Shown in pieces: positions 1 to 6,684 of a DNA stretch of 64,000 bases; the stretch's first letter is position 1; every line of letters begins with the position of its first letter. Origin of the DNA: Actinomyces trachealis (GTDB lineage Bacteria; Actinomycetota; Actinomycetes; Actinomycetales; Actinomycetaceae); assembly GCF_015711475.1 (NCBI RefSeq), contig NZ_CP065027.1:1984001-2048000 (forward strand), in the 5' to 3' direction. Position numbers and translations under genes: made by a program. Under the pieces are notes generated by a model. The model ran no database searches and was not told where the DNA came from. It was given only the letters and a program-made list of their open reading frames with translations.

Positions 1-689
1 GCAGCCACGTACTGAGAACCCAGCATGTCGGCCACTCGATACAGGTGGGGCGGACAAGCCGTGGTGGAAACACGGCCCGCCCACGGGCCCCGACCAGATA
101 CCGGAGCCCACGCCCACCGGGGAGAACCAATCCCAGGAGGGCAGGAGGACACGTACGGTCCCCCAGAAAGGAGCGCGCCATGCACACCTTCAACCTGACC
201 ATCAACACCCAGTCCTGGGACATCCCGGTCCAGTACTACGAGCGCGTGATGGCCGACATCGACCACGCCCTGAGCCAAGGGCGAGGCCAGGTCTGAATCT
301 CCGGGCACATCCCGGGCCGGGCTCCCTATAACCCGGCCCGGGATGTACTTTCCCAATCCGGTCACCCGACGGTGTCTGACAGCCCGTCGAGGCCGCGCCA
401 GGCCCGTGTCGATGCGCAGCCCACCGCGGGCCGCGCTCACATCACGGCCCACCCCTGCGGTCATGCCAGCACCAGACTCATCCGCGGACGGAGCCGACGG
501 CGAGGACGCGAGCTTGGGCGTCAAGATCTCCTCGATGTCCGAGCGACGCACCATTAGGCGCCCGCCAGGTAGACGAATCGCTGGAATGTGACCTTCTCGA
601 ATCCAACGTCGGACAGACTCCGCGGCAGTGCGAGGCAGTAGCTGTGCCGCCTCAGCGGGCGTCAAGTACTCCTCCGACTGAACATGCAT
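1..689 (-). CDS. Excisionase-family (MerR-like winged HTH) DNA-binding protein, open at window edge
   Basis: The first ~60 residues read as a classic excisionase/MerR-type helix-turn-helix: LTPAEAAQLL, then SVRRWIREGHIPAIRLPGG, then RRSDIEEIL. This fold binds att or operator DNA; in integrative elements it steers the recombinase toward excision. The start is ATG at 689, preceded by a good minus-strand promoter (TTGACT, 17 bp, TACGAT). Downstream of the domain the frame has no stop and runs off the window at position 1, crossing the 38-codon gene and its terminator on the other strand. The tail (after about residue 62) is Ala/Gly/Arg-rich and may be non-coding or contain a frameshift. The HTH domain is confident; the C-terminus is not. 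Confidence 0.6.
   Translation of the reverse strand, partial: MHVQSEEYLTPAEAAQLLPRTAAESVRRWIREGHIPAIRLPGGRLMVRRSDIEEILTPKLASSPSAPSADESGAGMTAGVGRDVSAARGGLRIDTGLARPRRAVRHRRVTGLGKYIPGRVIGSPARDVPGDSDLASPLAQGVVDVGHHALVVLDRDVPGLGVDGQVEGVHGALLSGGPYVSSCPPGIGSPRWAWAPVSGRGPWAGRVSTTACPPHLYRVADMLGSQYVA
180..296 (+). CDS. 38-residue small protein of unknown function
   Basis: ATG at 180 is preceded by AAAGGAG at good spacing (8 nt), and the stop at 296 is followed 10 nt later by a perfect 15-bp hairpin. The peptide starts MHTFNLTINTQSWD and contains YYERVMADIDHALSQ. It has no signal peptide or membrane segment; aromatic and acidic residues suggest a small soluble protein. I do not recognise the family. 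It lies inside the integrative-element region, antisense to the open tail of the excisionase frame, so one of the two readings in this stretch must be non-functional. The ribosome-binding site plus terminator favour this gene. Confidence 0.5.
   Translation: MHTFNLTINTQSWDIPVQYYERVMADIDHALSQGRGQV
307..346 (+). terminator. Perfect 15-bp inverted repeat, terminator-like
   Basis: Left arm 307-321 and right arm 332-346 are exact reverse complements (core CCCGGGCCGGG), with a 10-nt AT-rich loop. It sits just after the stop of the 38-codon gene. Only a short, mixed CTTTCCC tract follows, so it may act as a bidirectional or Rho-assisted terminator. Confidence 0.7.
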
Positions 690-701
690 TTTCCGTACGG
701 T

Positions 702-722
702 CATACATGCATCGTATGTATG
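702..722. promoter_or_regulatory. Operator-like palindrome over the excisionase -10 box
   Basis: CATACAT at 702-708 and ATGTATG at 716-722 form an inverted repeat with a 7-nt spacer. It covers the minus-strand -10 hexamer at 711-716, exactly where a repressor would block excisionase transcription. The adjacent XRE-like repressor is the obvious ligand, which is inference. Confidence 0.5.
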
Positions 723-739
723 CGCGATCTTGCAGTCAA
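711..739 (-). promoter_or_regulatory. Sigma-70-type promoter of the excisionase gene
   Basis: On the minus strand TTGACT (734-739) and TACGAT (711-716) are separated by exactly 17 bp, close to the housekeeping consensus. The start codon at 689 is about 20 nt downstream. Confidence 0.55.
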
Positions 740-748
740 GGACTGTTG

Positions 749-776
749 TTGCACTTCCTGCACGTTTTGCTACACT
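749..776 (+). promoter_or_regulatory. Promoter of the repressor gene, giving a leaderless mRNA
   Basis: TTGCAC (749-754) and TACACT (771-776) are 16 bp apart on the plus strand. The repressor ATG at 784 lies 7 nt after the -10 box, where transcription would begin, and no ribosome-binding site precedes it. Leaderless mRNAs are common for phage repressors and in actinobacteria. Confidence 0.5.
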
Positions 777-783
777 TCAGCAC

Positions 784-1131
784 ATGGAGACGCCTACAGC
801 AGGACCCACGTTCAACGAAGCGCTCGGTATGGCGATCAATCAGCAGATGTTCGCCGCGAAGATGACTCGTGTAGACCTGGGGAAGATCCTTGGCCTCAGT
901 GCCTCGATGGCGAGCCGCAAGCTGCACGGAGTCGTCAAGTGGACAGCAGAAGATCTCGCAATCCTCGCAGATGTGTTCGGCGTCACCATGAACGACCTGT
1001 CACCAGTTCGCACTACTGTCGGCTGGATACCCGCTCCCTACGTGCCCGGGCAGCAGAAAACCCCGGCACTTGCTAGCACCGGGGTGTCCGTAGCGGGGGA
1101 GGGACTCGAACCCTCGACCTCACGATTATGA
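784..1131 (+). CDS. XRE/cI-type helix-turn-helix repressor of the element
   Basis: A 115-residue protein with a lambda-repressor-type HTH at about residues 28-72: MTRVDLGKILGLSASMASRK followed by a WTAEDLAILADVFGV helix and the typical (V/M)xxDL ending. It should bind the operator between itself and the divergent excisionase gene and keep the element quiescent. The ATG at 784 has no Shine-Dalgarno and is probably read from a leaderless mRNA. The last ~13 residues (GEGLEPSTSRL) are simply the antisense of the tRNA-Met gene, so the natural C-terminus has been formed by the att/tRNA sequence, or the real protein ended differently before integration. HTH assignment is firm; repressor role is inferred from position. 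Confidence 0.75.
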   Translation: METPTAGPTFNEALGMAINQQMFAAKMTRVDLGKILGLSASMASRKLHGVVKWTAEDLAILADVFGVTMNDLSPVRTTVGWIPAPYVPGQQKTPALASTGVSVAGEGLEPSTSRL

Positions 1132-1164
1132 GTCGTGCGCTCTAACCAGCTGAGCTACCTCGCC
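1091..1164 (-). tRNA. tRNA-Met (anticodon CAT)
   Basis: The minus strand folds as a cloverleaf: acceptor GGCGAGG, D arm, anticodon stem CACGA/TCGTG with loop CTCATAA, T arm GAGGG-TTCGAGT-CCCTC, then CCCCGCT plus discriminator A. CCA is not encoded. The acceptor stem has an A5 x C68 mismatch, whereas actinobacterial elongator tRNA-Met normally has G5-C68. The 3-prime half borders the integrative element, so it may have been replaced at integration. A CAT anticodon could also denote tRNA-Ile2, but the overall sequence resembles elongator tRNA-Met. Confidence 0.9.
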
Positions 1165-1203
1165 ATATCAACACAATGGGGGCCATTTGGCCCCCTGCGT
1201 CAG

Positions 1204-1276
1204 AGCCCCGAAAGGGAATCGAACCCTTGACCTTCTCCTTACCATGGAGACGCTCTGCCGACTGAGCTATCGGGGC
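1204..1276 (-). tRNA. tRNA-Thr (anticodon GGT)
   Basis: Cloverleaf with acceptor GCCCCGA/TCGGGGC, anticodon stem TCTCC/GGAGA, loop ATGGTAA (anticodon GGT) and T arm AAGGG-TTCGATT-CCCTT. Discriminator is T and CCA is not encoded. It is the middle gene of a Tyr-Thr-Met tRNA cluster read on the minus strand. Confidence 0.95.
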
Positions 1277-1385
1277 AACGAACGGAACTCTAGGGGGCTC
1301 GGATTCGCTCTCGCAACTCCACTCCCCGTGAGAACATTCACTGCGGGGCTACCCTCCGAGGAGGGCCTGACCACCGAGGTGGTCA

Positions 1386-1469
1386 TGGTGGCGGGTGAGG
1401 GATTCGAACCCCCGTAGCTTGCGCGGCTGATTTACAGTCAGCTCCCATTGGCCGCTCGGGCAACCCGCC
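1386..1469 (-). tRNA. tRNA-Tyr (anticodon GTA), CCA encoded
   Basis: A class II tRNA of 84 nt including encoded CCA: acceptor GGCGGGT/ACCCGCC, anticodon stem GCTGA/TCAGC with loop CTGTAAA (anticodon GTA), and a long variable arm. It is first in the minus-strand Tyr-Thr-Met cluster and, unlike its two neighbours, carries the CCA end in DNA. Confidence 0.95.
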
Positions 1470-1629
1470 TTGCTCCACACCCGGCCATATCGGCCGCGCA
1501 GGTGCCGTGGAAGAATAACAAGCGGACGGAGGCGGGCGCCAATCGCGTCCGTAGGACGCTGCTCACACGGCCCGCCAAGTACGCTAACTAGCCACATCGC
1601 ACCGAGCGGCTGGCACAGAAAGGAAAATC

Positions 1630-2127
1630 ATGGCTGCAGATTCCTCCTTCGATGTCGTCTCCAAGCTGGACCGCCAGGAGGTGGACAACGCCGTCAACCA
1701 GACCGCCAAGGAGATCTCCCAGCGCTACGACTTCCGGGGCGTGGACGCCGCGATCTCTCTTGCCGGGGACACCATCACCATGGAGGCCAACTCCGCTGAA
1801 CGCGTGCTAGCGATCCTGGACGTGCTGCAGTCCAAGCTCTTCCGCCGCGGCGTGTCCCTCAAGACCCTGGACCTGGGTGACAAGGAGCCTAAGCCCTCCG
1901 GCAAGGTCTACAAGCTGGCCTGCCCACTCAAGGAGGGGCTGAACCAGGAGGTTGCCAAGAAGATCACTAAGGCCATCCGGGACGAGGGCCCCAAGGGCGT
2001 CAAGGCCACGATCCAGGGGGACGAGGTGCGCGTGTCCTCCAAGTCCCGCGACGACCTCCAGGCGGTCATCGCCCTGCTCAAGGGGCTGGATGTCGACGCC
2101 GCCCTGCAGTTCGTCAACTACCGCTGA
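1630..2127 (+). CDS. YajQ-family nucleotide-binding protein
   Basis: 165 residues, the usual size for the YajQ (UPF0234) family of two ferredoxin-like domains; members bind cyclic di-GMP or other nucleotides and have been linked to RNA or transcription-factor binding. The family signature opens the protein ([20 protein letters not shown], then [10 protein letters not shown]) and the C-terminus [12 protein letters not shown] is canonical. The ATG at 1630 follows AAAGGAAA at good spacing. It is a single gene, convergent with htpX 12 bp downstream. The exact physiological role in actinobacteria is not established. Confidence 0.93.
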   Translation: MAADSSFDVVSKLDRQEVDNAVNQTAKEISQRYDFRGVDAAISLAGDTITMEANSAERVLAILDVLQSKLFRRGVSLKTLDLGDKEPKPSGKVYKLACPLKEGLNQEVAKKITKAIRDEGPKGVKATIQGDEVRVSSKSRDDLQAVIALLKGLDVDAALQFVNYR

Positions 2128-2139
2128 GCGGCGCGCCGG

Positions 2140-2997
2140 TCAGTACCCGGCCATCCGCTCCAGGCGGGCGATGCGCTGGTCCATAGGCGGGTGCGTGGCG
2201 AAGATGTTGCGCAACCGGCCGAAGGGGTTGGCGATCATCATCGCGCTGACCGTCTCCACCCGGGGCTCGGGTGCCATCGGGGCCGCGGCGATCCCGCCGT
2301 CGAGCTTGCGCAGGGCGCTGGCCAGGGCGAGTGGGTCGTTGGTGAGCACCGCGCCGTCGTGATCGGCGTCGAACTCGCGGGTACGGGACACCGCCATCTG
2401 GGTGATCATGGCCGCCAATGGCGCCAGCAAGGCCACCAGCACCAGCACGATCGTGTTGCCAGCCTCCCGGCGGTCCCGCCCGCCCCCGAACCACAGCACC
2501 ATGGAGGAGATGGAGGAGATGACCCCGGCGATCCCGGCGGCTACAGAGCCCGTGAGGATGTCCCGGTTGTAGACGTGGGAGAGCTCGTGGCCCAGCACGC
2601 CGCGCAGCTCGCGCTCGCCCAGCAGCTGCAGGATGCCCTGGGTGCAGCACACGGCGGCGTGCTGCGGGTCCCGCCCGGTGGCGAAGGCGTTGGGGCTCAT
2701 CGTCGGGGCGATGTACAGGCGGGGCATCGGCTGGTTGGCGGCCGCCGACAGCTCGCGCACGATCGCGTGCAGGGCCGGGGCCTGGGCCTCACTCACCTCT
2801 ATGGCACCCATGGAGCGCACGGCGATCGTGTCCGAGTTCCAGTAGGCGTAGGCCGTCTGGGCCACGCCGATGAGCGGCATGATGAACAGCCAGACGCCCG
2901 AGCCCGTGCCCCGCGCGAGCAGCCAGCCGAGGGCGAGCAGGAGCGTCCACAGGCCGCCCATGAGGACGGCGGTCTTGAGCCCGTTGTGGTGGTTCAC
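2140..2997 (-). CDS. htpX: HtpX membrane zinc metalloprotease
   Basis: 285 residues, M48B family, a membrane protease that degrades misfolded membrane proteins. Two N-terminal hydrophobic segments (about residues 8-28 and 33-50) precede the cytosolic catalytic domain with zinc motif HELSH at about 137-141; a further hydrophobic pair follows (about 150-172 and 185-205), and the third zinc ligand lies in REFDADHDGA. Length and motif order match full-length HtpX. It is monocistronic as far as can be seen, convergent with the YajQ-family gene. Confidence 0.92.
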   Translation of the reverse strand: MNHHNGLKTAVLMGGLWTLLLALGWLLARGTGSGVWLFIMPLIGVAQTAYAYWNSDTIAVRSMGAIEVSEAQAPALHAIVRELSAAANQPMPRLYIAPTMSPNAFATGRDPQHAAVCCTQGILQLLGERELRGVLGHELSHVYNRDILTGSVAAGIAGVISSISSMVLWFGGGRDRREAGNTIVLVLVALLAPLAAMITQMAVSRTREFDADHDGAVLTNDPLALASALRKLDGGIAAAPMAPEPRVETVSAMMIANPFGRLRNIFATHPPMDQRIARLERMAGY

Positions 2998-3125
2998 GAG
3001 CGCACCCTACGGCACAGGACTGACCGTGTGCTGAGAGTCGGCTGTACGACGACGCACCACACGCCCCGCTGGGCCACACGGGACCGGCGTCCCGGGGACA
3101 GGGCCGACGGCGTCCGCGCGCCCAC

Positions 3126-4241
3126 TCAGGCGAGCAGGGCGCAGACGTCAGCCACCGGCAGGCCCAGAGCCTGCCCGGCTCCCGGGGTGTACAGGGCGCC
3201 GTCGTGGGTGCTCACACCACGGGCCAGGTCGCGCCGGGACTGGCAGGCCTCACGCCAGCCCGCGTCAGCCAGGGCCAGCACGTAGGGCAGGGTCGCGTTG
3301 GTCAGCGCGTAGGTGGAGGTCTGGGGTACCGCCCCGGGCATGTTGGCCACGCAGTACATGACCCGCCCCTCGACCTCGAAGGTCGGCTCGGAGTGGGTGG
3401 TGGGGCGCGAGTCCTCGAAGCAGCCGCCCTGATCAATGGCCACGTCCACCAGCACCGCCCCGGGCCGCATGCGGGTGACGAGCTCGTGACTGACCAGGTG
3501 TGGGGTGCGCTCACCGGCCACGAGCACCGCCCCGATGACCAGGTCCGCACCCAGGCAGGCGGCCTCAACGTCCAGGGGCGTGGAGTAGCGGGTGCGGATG
3601 CGCCCACCGGAGGTCTCCTCGATCTGTCGCATCCGGGCGGGGTCGACGTCGTAGACCGTGACGTCCGCCCCCATGCCCGCGGCCACCCGCGCGGCAGCCG
3701 TGCCGACGGTCCCTCCGCCCAGGACGACGACGTTGCCGCGTCGCACCCCGGCGGCACCGCCCAGCAGCAGTCCGGCGCCCCCGTGGGGCCGCAGCAGGCA
3801 GTCGGCCCCCACCTGGGTGGCCAGGCGCCCAGCGATCTCGGACATGGGCGCCAGCAGCGGCAGGTTCCCGTCGTCGTCGGCAACGGTCTCGTAGGCGATG
3901 GTCGTGGTGCCCGCAGCCAGGAGCGTCTCGGTCAGGGCTCGGTCGGCAGCCAGGTGCAGGTAGGTGAACAGGACCAGGTCGCGGCGCAGGAGGTGGTACT
4001 CGTCGGGCACGGGTTCCTTGACCTTGATGACCATCTCGGCCTGGCCCCACACCTCGGCGGCGTCGGCGATGACGTGGGCGCCGACGTCGGCGTAGTCCGT
4101 ATCGGTGATGCCCGCTCCCAGTCCGGCGCCGGCCTGGACGGTCACGGTGTGTCCGCGGCCGACCAGGGCGTGCACTCCGGCCGGGGTGATAGCGACCCGG
4201 TACTCGTGGTCCTTAACCTCAGTGGGGATTCCGATTCGCAT
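3126..4241 (-). CDS. ald: Alanine dehydrogenase
   Basis: 371 residues, the standard length for NAD-dependent L-alanine dehydrogenase (pyruvate + NH4 + NADH to L-alanine). MRIGIPTEVKDHEYRVAITP is the family N-terminus with the pyruvate-binding Arg; TYLHLAAD carries the catalytic His; VVVLGGGTVG begins the Rossmann domain; and DVAIDQGGCFEDS holds the catalytic Asp. The ATG at 4241 has a GGAGAGG ribosome-binding site 8 nt upstream. The reading frame is open far upstream because the preceding HEPN-type pseudogene is in the same frame without a stop, but protein conservation clearly begins at this ATG. Confidence 0.93.
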   Translation of the reverse strand: MRIGIPTEVKDHEYRVAITPAGVHALVGRGHTVTVQAGAGLGAGITDTDYADVGAHVIADAAEVWGQAEMVIKVKEPVPDEYHLLRRDLVLFTYLHLAADRALTETLLAAGTTTIAYETVADDDGNLPLLAPMSEIAGRLATQVGADCLLRPHGGAGLLLGGAAGVRRGNVVVLGGGTVGTAAARVAAGMGADVTVYDVDPARMRQIEETSGGRIRTRYSTPLDVEAACLGADLVIGAVLVAGERTPHLVSHELVTRMRPGAVLVDVAIDQGGCFEDSRPTTHSEPTFEVEGRVMYCVANMPGAVPQTSTYALTNATLPYVLALADAGWREACQSRRDLARGVSTHDGALYTPGAGQALGLPVADVCALLA

Positions 4242-4244
4242 GTC

Positions 4245-4715
4245 TGTTACCTCTCCATACTCGGCGACGGCGTCGGCCGCCTGTTCCACATGCACGAGTG
4301 TCAAAGACTTCGTCGGCAGGTATAACGAGTCGTAGTCGGCGCGGTGGCGGGCATCCTGAAGAACAACAAACGCGTCGGCCAGATCCGTCACCCGAGGATC
4401 GACACGATCGAAAGCGATGTGGATCGCGTGCGTGCGGCCCGGGTCGACGACCGATCGCACTGCATTGGCTAACTCTGCCAGGTCCTTGTGCGTCACCCAC
4501 CGGGCGACCGCCGCGTGACGGGTTGTCCACTCCCCCGTCGGTTCTCTCAGCAGGTACTGGGCGGCGTGCCGGGAAAGCAGGTGGAAGACGGCATAGTAGG
4601 CGGTACTCGTCGCCCGACGCAGAGCCGCCTACGGGGGCCGCCCGCGCCCGGCGGGGATCTCCCGGTAAGCCTGGTCGAGGAGCTTGCGTGGGTAGAGCCC
4701 GCTCACGGCCGCCAT
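4245..4715 (-). pseudogene. HEPN-domain (UPF0332-like) protein, interrupted by an amber codon
   Basis: ATG at 4715 overlaps the stop of the upstream gene (4703) and opens MAAVSGLYPRKLLDQAYREI, then codon 29 is TAG (4629-4631). Continuing in the same frame gives AALRRATSTAYYAVFHLLSRHA and later VTDLADAFVVLQDARHRADYD, the hallmarks of HEPN/UPF0332 proteins, which normally read P-Q-A-D-L-R-R-A-x-S-T-A-Y-Y-A at this spot. The TAG therefore looks like a CAG-to-TAG change of that Gln. HEPN proteins are frequently RNases or partners in toxin-antitoxin and defence cassettes. No stop separates this frame from ald, so about 158 codons lead directly into the ald ATG. A restart downstream of the TAG (GTG at 4496) is possible but would lack half the domain. 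Confidence 0.7.
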
Positions 4716-5029
4716 TCCTCGGGCACGTCGCTATCGTCCCCATCGGCAGCCTCGGGCACAGCGGCATCATCGACAACGACGACGCGGACCGGCTGGTCGA
4801 TGTCAACGTGGGAGGTCACGATGCGCCGCGACTCGCGATTGAGCATCCTGAAGGACTCCAGGTCCCAGTTCTGATTCGGAGTGTCGGTACGGGCCGCCAC
4901 GGAGACCACGATCGTCGTGCCCTCGGGGCTGTCCTCATCCCAGATGTCGACCTTGACGGGCGTGAGGGCCTCAGGACGCAGCCGGAGGATCTCTTTCCGG
5001 ATCACCTCACGATCGAGCACCGTGTTCAT
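4703..5029 (-). CDS. Unknown 108-residue protein paired with the HEPN gene
   Basis: MNTVLDREVIRKEILRLRPE begins the protein, followed by a compact alpha/beta region (VKVDIWDED, TTIVVSVAA, NWDLESFRMLNRESRRIV, PVRVVVVDD) and an acidic tail ending EEWRP. No membrane segment, signal or known catalytic motif is seen. The start at 5029 lies 5 bp after the fprA stop, and the stop overlaps the HEPN start by 13 bp, so the two genes form a translationally coupled pair. By position it could be the antitoxin or partner of the HEPN protein; it lacks the GSxxRGxxxxxSD motif of MNT-type antitoxins. I do not recognise the family. Confidence 0.7.
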   Translation of the reverse strand: MNTVLDREVIRKEILRLRPEALTPVKVDIWDEDSPEGTTIVVSVAARTDTPNQNWDLESFRMLNRESRRIVTSHVDIDQPVRVVVVDDAAVPEAADGDDSDVPEEWRP

Positions 5030-5033
5030 CGCT

Positions 5034-6551
5034 TCAGTGTGCCACAGCACCGGTCCCCCGTCCCAGAAGGTGGCGCAGGCGCGCAGGCACCCGCGCGGGA
5101 TCGGGCTGGCCAATGAGCGCCGCCGGGTCCGCCGGGGCGCCGACGCCGCGCGAGATCGCCGTCATGGCCTCGCGGGAGACCACCTTGACGCGCTCGCGCG
5201 GCTTCATGGCACCGCCGGTCACCTCAACCTCTCCGTACTTCTCACCCAGCTCACGCTCGTAAGCGTCGAGCAGCTCCCAGCCCTCCCAGGTGGTGAAGGG
5301 GACCTGGCGCTCAGTGAGCAGGGCGAGCATGGCGTCGTGCCCCACCTGGGCGTCGTCCTGTGTGCTGGCGTGCAGTAGCCCTGCCTGCGCGTCAGCCACC
5401 AGGTTGCTGATGGTCTCCTGGGCGTCGGACTTGGTGGAGCCGATCAGGCCCACGGGGCCGCGCCGCACCCAGCCGGTGGCGTAGATGCCGCGCAGGGGGG
5501 CGCCGTCCTCGCCGATCACCCGGCCGCCCTCGTTGGGCAGCACGTGGTGCTCGTGGTCGAAGGGTAGGCCCTCCACCGAGCTGGAGGCGTAGCCGACGGC
5601 GCGGTAAACGGCCTGGCAGGGCCAGTCGGTGAAAACGCCGGTGCCGTGCACGGTGCCGTCCCCGTTCAGGACGGTGCGCTCGGTGCGCAGGCCGGTGACG
5701 TGCCCCTCGGCGTCGGTGAGTACCTCCACCGGCGCCTGAAACAGGTGGATGTGGATGGCGTGGGAGGCGGTGAGGTCCTCCGGGTCCTGCATGGCGTAGC
5801 CCTCCAGGGCCTTGACCACCTGGCGCTGCTGGTTGGAGGCGGCCAGGGCGGCCTGGGAGCCTTCGTCGTACTCGAAGTCCTCCTCGTCCACTGTCACGTC
5901 CACGTCGGGCTGCTTGCCAAGCTCACGCAGCTCCAGGGGGGTGAACTTGACCTGGGCGGGGCCGCGGCGGCCAAAGACGTGTACGTCAGTGACCGGGGAG
6001 GCGGCCAGCTGCTCCGCCACGTTCTGCGGCAGCTCGGTGACCAGCAGGTCCTGGGCGTGCTTGGCCAGCACGCGGGCGATGTCCAGGCCCACGTTGCCCA
6101 CACCGATGACCGCGACCTCCTTGGCTTCCAGAGGCCAGGTGCGGGGGTGGTCAGGGTGGCCGTCGTACCAGGAGACGAAGTCGGCGCCGCCGTAGCATTC
6201 GGGGGCGTCTACGCCAGGGATGTCCAGGGGGGCGTCGGTGTTCGCGCCAGTGGACAGCACGATGGCGTCGTAGTGCTCACGCAGTTCGGCGATGGTGACG
6301 TCGCGGCCCACCTCCACGTTGCCGATCAGGCGGATGTCGCCGCGCTGCAGGATCTTGTAGAGGGCCACGATGATCTGCTTGATGCGCGGGTGGTCGGGGG
6401 CGACGCCGTAGCGCACTAGCCCGTAGGGGGCGGGGAGACGCTCGAAGAGATCTATGTTCACGTCGAGTCCGGACTTGGACAGGATGTCGGAGGCGTAGAT
6501 GCCGGCGGGGCCTGCGCCGATGACGGCGACGGAAAGCGGACGCGTGCTCAC
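5034..6551 (-). CDS. fprA: FprA-type ferredoxin/adrenodoxin-NADP+ reductase
   Basis: 505 residues, similar to mycobacterial FprA, a FAD protein that transfers electrons between NADPH and ferredoxin. The FAD motif is at the N-terminus (VAVIGAGPAGIYASD), followed by YGLVRYGVAPDHP, a second Rossmann motif VAVIGVGNVGLDIARV, and the C-terminal YATGWVRRGPVGLIGSTK block that contacts FAD. A ferredoxin gene (fdxA) lies elsewhere in the window. The last ~35 residues (after VVSREAMTAISRG) extend beyond the usual family end. Upstream, a near-perfect 10-bp inverted repeat (6582-6608) could be an operator. Confidence 0.92.
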   Translation of the reverse strand: MSTRPLSVAVIGAGPAGIYASDILSKSGLDVNIDLFERLPAPYGLVRYGVAPDHPRIKQIIVALYKILQRGDIRLIGNVEVGRDVTIAELREHYDAIVLSTGANTDAPLDIPGVDAPECYGGADFVSWYDGHPDHPRTWPLEAKEVAVIGVGNVGLDIARVLAKHAQDLLVTELPQNVAEQLAASPVTDVHVFGRRGPAQVKFTPLELRELGKQPDVDVTVDEEDFEYDEGSQAALAASNQQRQVVKALEGYAMQDPEDLTASHAIHIHLFQAPVEVLTDAEGHVTGLRTERTVLNGDGTVHGTGVFTDWPCQAVYRAVGYASSSVEGLPFDHEHHVLPNEGGRVIGEDGAPLRGIYATGWVRRGPVGLIGSTKSDAQETISNLVADAQAGLLHASTQDDAQVGHDAMLALLTERQVPFTTWEGWELLDAYERELGEKYGEVEVTGGAMKPRERVKVVSREAMTAISRGVGAPADPAALIGQPDPARVPARLRHLLGRGTGAVAH

Positions 6552-6581
6552 TGTTTGCGGGTTCCTGACTTAATGTGCGGT

Positions 6582-6608
6582 GGTATAGGCCTTGGAGGGG
6601 CCTGTACC
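6582..6608. promoter_or_regulatory. Inverted repeat upstream of fprA
   Basis: GGTATAGGCC (6582-6591) and GGCCTGTACC (6599-6608) pair with one mismatch across a 7-nt spacer, 31 bp upstream of the fprA start. It may be a regulator site or a leader hairpin; no factor can be assigned. Confidence 0.35.
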
Positions 6609-6684
6609 AGTTTACGGAATCGGCCAAGTTGGCGGCTAAGGTGAGCCCAATGCTTGTAGGCCCTCCCCGGGTGCCGCTTAACTT

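Larger units (their letters stand above)
1..1090. mobile_element. End of an integrative element inserted at the 3-prime end of tRNA-Met
   Basis: An excisionase-like gene and a phage-type repressor gene face away from each other over a compact operator/promoter region, and the module stops exactly at the 3-prime end of a tRNA-Met gene (1091). Tyrosine-recombinase elements typically integrate at tRNA 3-prime ends, leaving the element on the 3-prime side, which matches the geometry here. The integrase itself would lie beyond position 1 and is not visible, so the element call is inference. The tRNA Tyr-Thr-Met cluster and yajQ on the other side look like ordinary chromosome. Confidence 0.5.

Noticed and set aside
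1349..1597. 82-codon minus-strand frame across tRNA-Tyr
   Set aside because: It is a translation of the tRNA gene; RKLRGFESLTRHH is a typical spurious product.
3126..4496. Alanine dehydrogenase with an 85-residue N-terminal extension
   Set aside because: The extension is the C-terminal half of a HEPN-type domain in the same frame; ald has its own GGAGAGG site and the conserved MRIGIP start.
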